From: Martinezella tropici
GTDB taxonomy: Bacteria; Pseudomonadota; Alphaproteobacteria; Rhizobiales; Rhizobiaceae
Length of the DNA: 64,000 nucleotides
Reading direction: 5' to 3'
Assembly: GCF_003287875.1 (NCBI RefSeq)
Contig: NZ_QMKK01000022.1
Location: forward strand, 1-64,000
Numbering within the stretch: position 1 is the first letter of the stretch; each line of letters opens with the position of its first letter. Made by a program: the position numbers and the translations under genes. Below, piece after piece: positions 63,592 through 64,000 of the stretch. The notes under the pieces are model-generated. The model was not told the DNA's origin. It ran no database searches and saw only the letters and a program-made list of their open reading frames with translations.

Positions 63592-64000
63592 CTAAGTCAG
63601 GGATTTTATCGGAACGGGCCTGGGCAGCCCCTTCGCCGCAACCAGCTCTTCCTTGTATTCGGGGGAAACCAGGCCGCCGGATATCAGCAGCTTGGCGCCA
63701 TCCTCCGGGCTCATGTCGAGCACCGTGATCTTTTCGCGTGGAACGAAAACCAGAAAGCCGGCCGTTGGCACGGGTGTCGGCGGCAGGAAGACCGCCACCA
63801 TGTCCTGACCCATAGCATTGAATTTCGAAGCAATCTCACCCTTGGCATCCGTCGATATGAACACCATGGACCAGAGACCGGGGCTCGGATATTCGATCAG
63901 CCCCACCTTCTTGAACGACGTACCCTGCTCCTTCAGCACGGTCTCGAAGATCTGCTTGACGCTCTTGTAGATGGTCCGCACCAAAGGCACGCGATTGACG
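63592..64000 (-). CDS. DUF502 family membrane protein, N-terminus outside the window
   Basis: The reading frame is open to the window end, so only the C-terminal 135 or so residues are visible. RVPLVRTIYKSVKQIFETVL, VGLIEYPSPGLWSMVFIST and MVAVFLPPTPVPTAGFLVFVP are typical of DUF502 proteins, which normally have two N-terminal transmembrane helices; these would lie beyond 64000. Function unknown. An apparent GTG start at 63990 is probably internal. Confidence 0.88.
   Translation of the reverse strand, partial: VNRVPLVRTIYKSVKQIFETVLKEQGTSFKKVGLIEYPSPGLWSMVFISTDAKGEIASKFNAMGQDMVAVFLPPTPVPTAGFLVFVPREKITVLDMSPEDGAKLLISGGLVSPEYKEELVAAKGLPRPVPIKSLT

Overview
The window looks like chromosomal DNA of a fast-growing Rhizobiaceae member, most likely Rhizobium sensu lato. 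The support is GC-rich coding sequence, strong alphaproteobacterial protein families (IalB, DUF1127, FrnE-type DsbA, SdhE), a GTTC-N7-GTTC LexA box, Rhizobiales-type intergenic palindromes and GyrA with a natural Ala at the quinolone position. No tRNA, rRNA, CRISPR array or prophage was found. Identifications rest on reading motifs; no database search was run.

Layout. 1-4.8 kb is accessory: an apparently complete IS701-type insertion sequence with a CTAG target duplication, then an arsenic locus (DUF6428 gene divergent from arsR-aqpS-arsC-arsK, all overlapping). 5.1-6.6 kb holds a flavodoxin/ECF41 sigma pair behind a matching ECF41-type promoter. 7.0-16.1 kb is a housekeeping run: rlpA-like lipoprotein, a D,D-carboxypeptidase homologue with two degenerate catalytic motifs, tmk-holB, a TSUP permease on the other strand, then metG-tatD-MBL-ybaK. 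16.2-21.2 kb carries single genes: SRPBCC protein, methyltransferase, a canonical D,D-carboxypeptidase, a DUF1127/LysR divergent pair and a RibD-type reductase. 21.4-25.2 kb encodes a heterodimeric ABC exporter with one degenerate ATP site. 25.3-29.3 kb has an FMN reductase, an HxlR regulator with a near-perfect operator palindrome, a FabF-like synthase, a DUF4864 protein and a cell wall hydrolase.

29.5-34.2 kb (minus strand) contains a VOC protein, tgt-queA (queuosine), a cytosolic and a periplasmic cyclophilin, and coaD. Three very small genes for membrane-type proteins follow at 34.4-35.1 kb. 35.3-45.7 kb has an epimerase, gyrA, marC, ssb and uvrA. A LysR/hydrolase divergent pair is wedged between marC and ssb, and a detached second copy of the ssb 3' end lies on its far side, so it looks like an insertion at the ssb terminus. 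45.7-50.8 kb: DUF72, bifunctional NAD(P)H-hydrate repair enzyme, then glnB-glnA behind a sigma-54 promoter, and hspQ. 50.9-55.7 kb: IalB protein, peptide-type solute-binding protein, FrnE-like DsbA and a TetR/RidA divergent pair with repeated operators. 55.7-64 kb: sdhE-mfd, recG, an esterase-like phytase-family secreted protein and a DUF502 gene cut by the window edge.

Together the region covers DNA repair and topology (uvrA, ssb, mfd, recG, gyrA), nitrogen assimilation (glnBA), cell wall metabolism and several small stress or detoxification units. I found no clearly new multi-gene system. The observations most worth a second look are the ssb-tail insertion, the degenerate carboxypeptidase, the Tgt lacking two zinc cysteines, the ECF41-flavodoxin unit and the small-protein trio.
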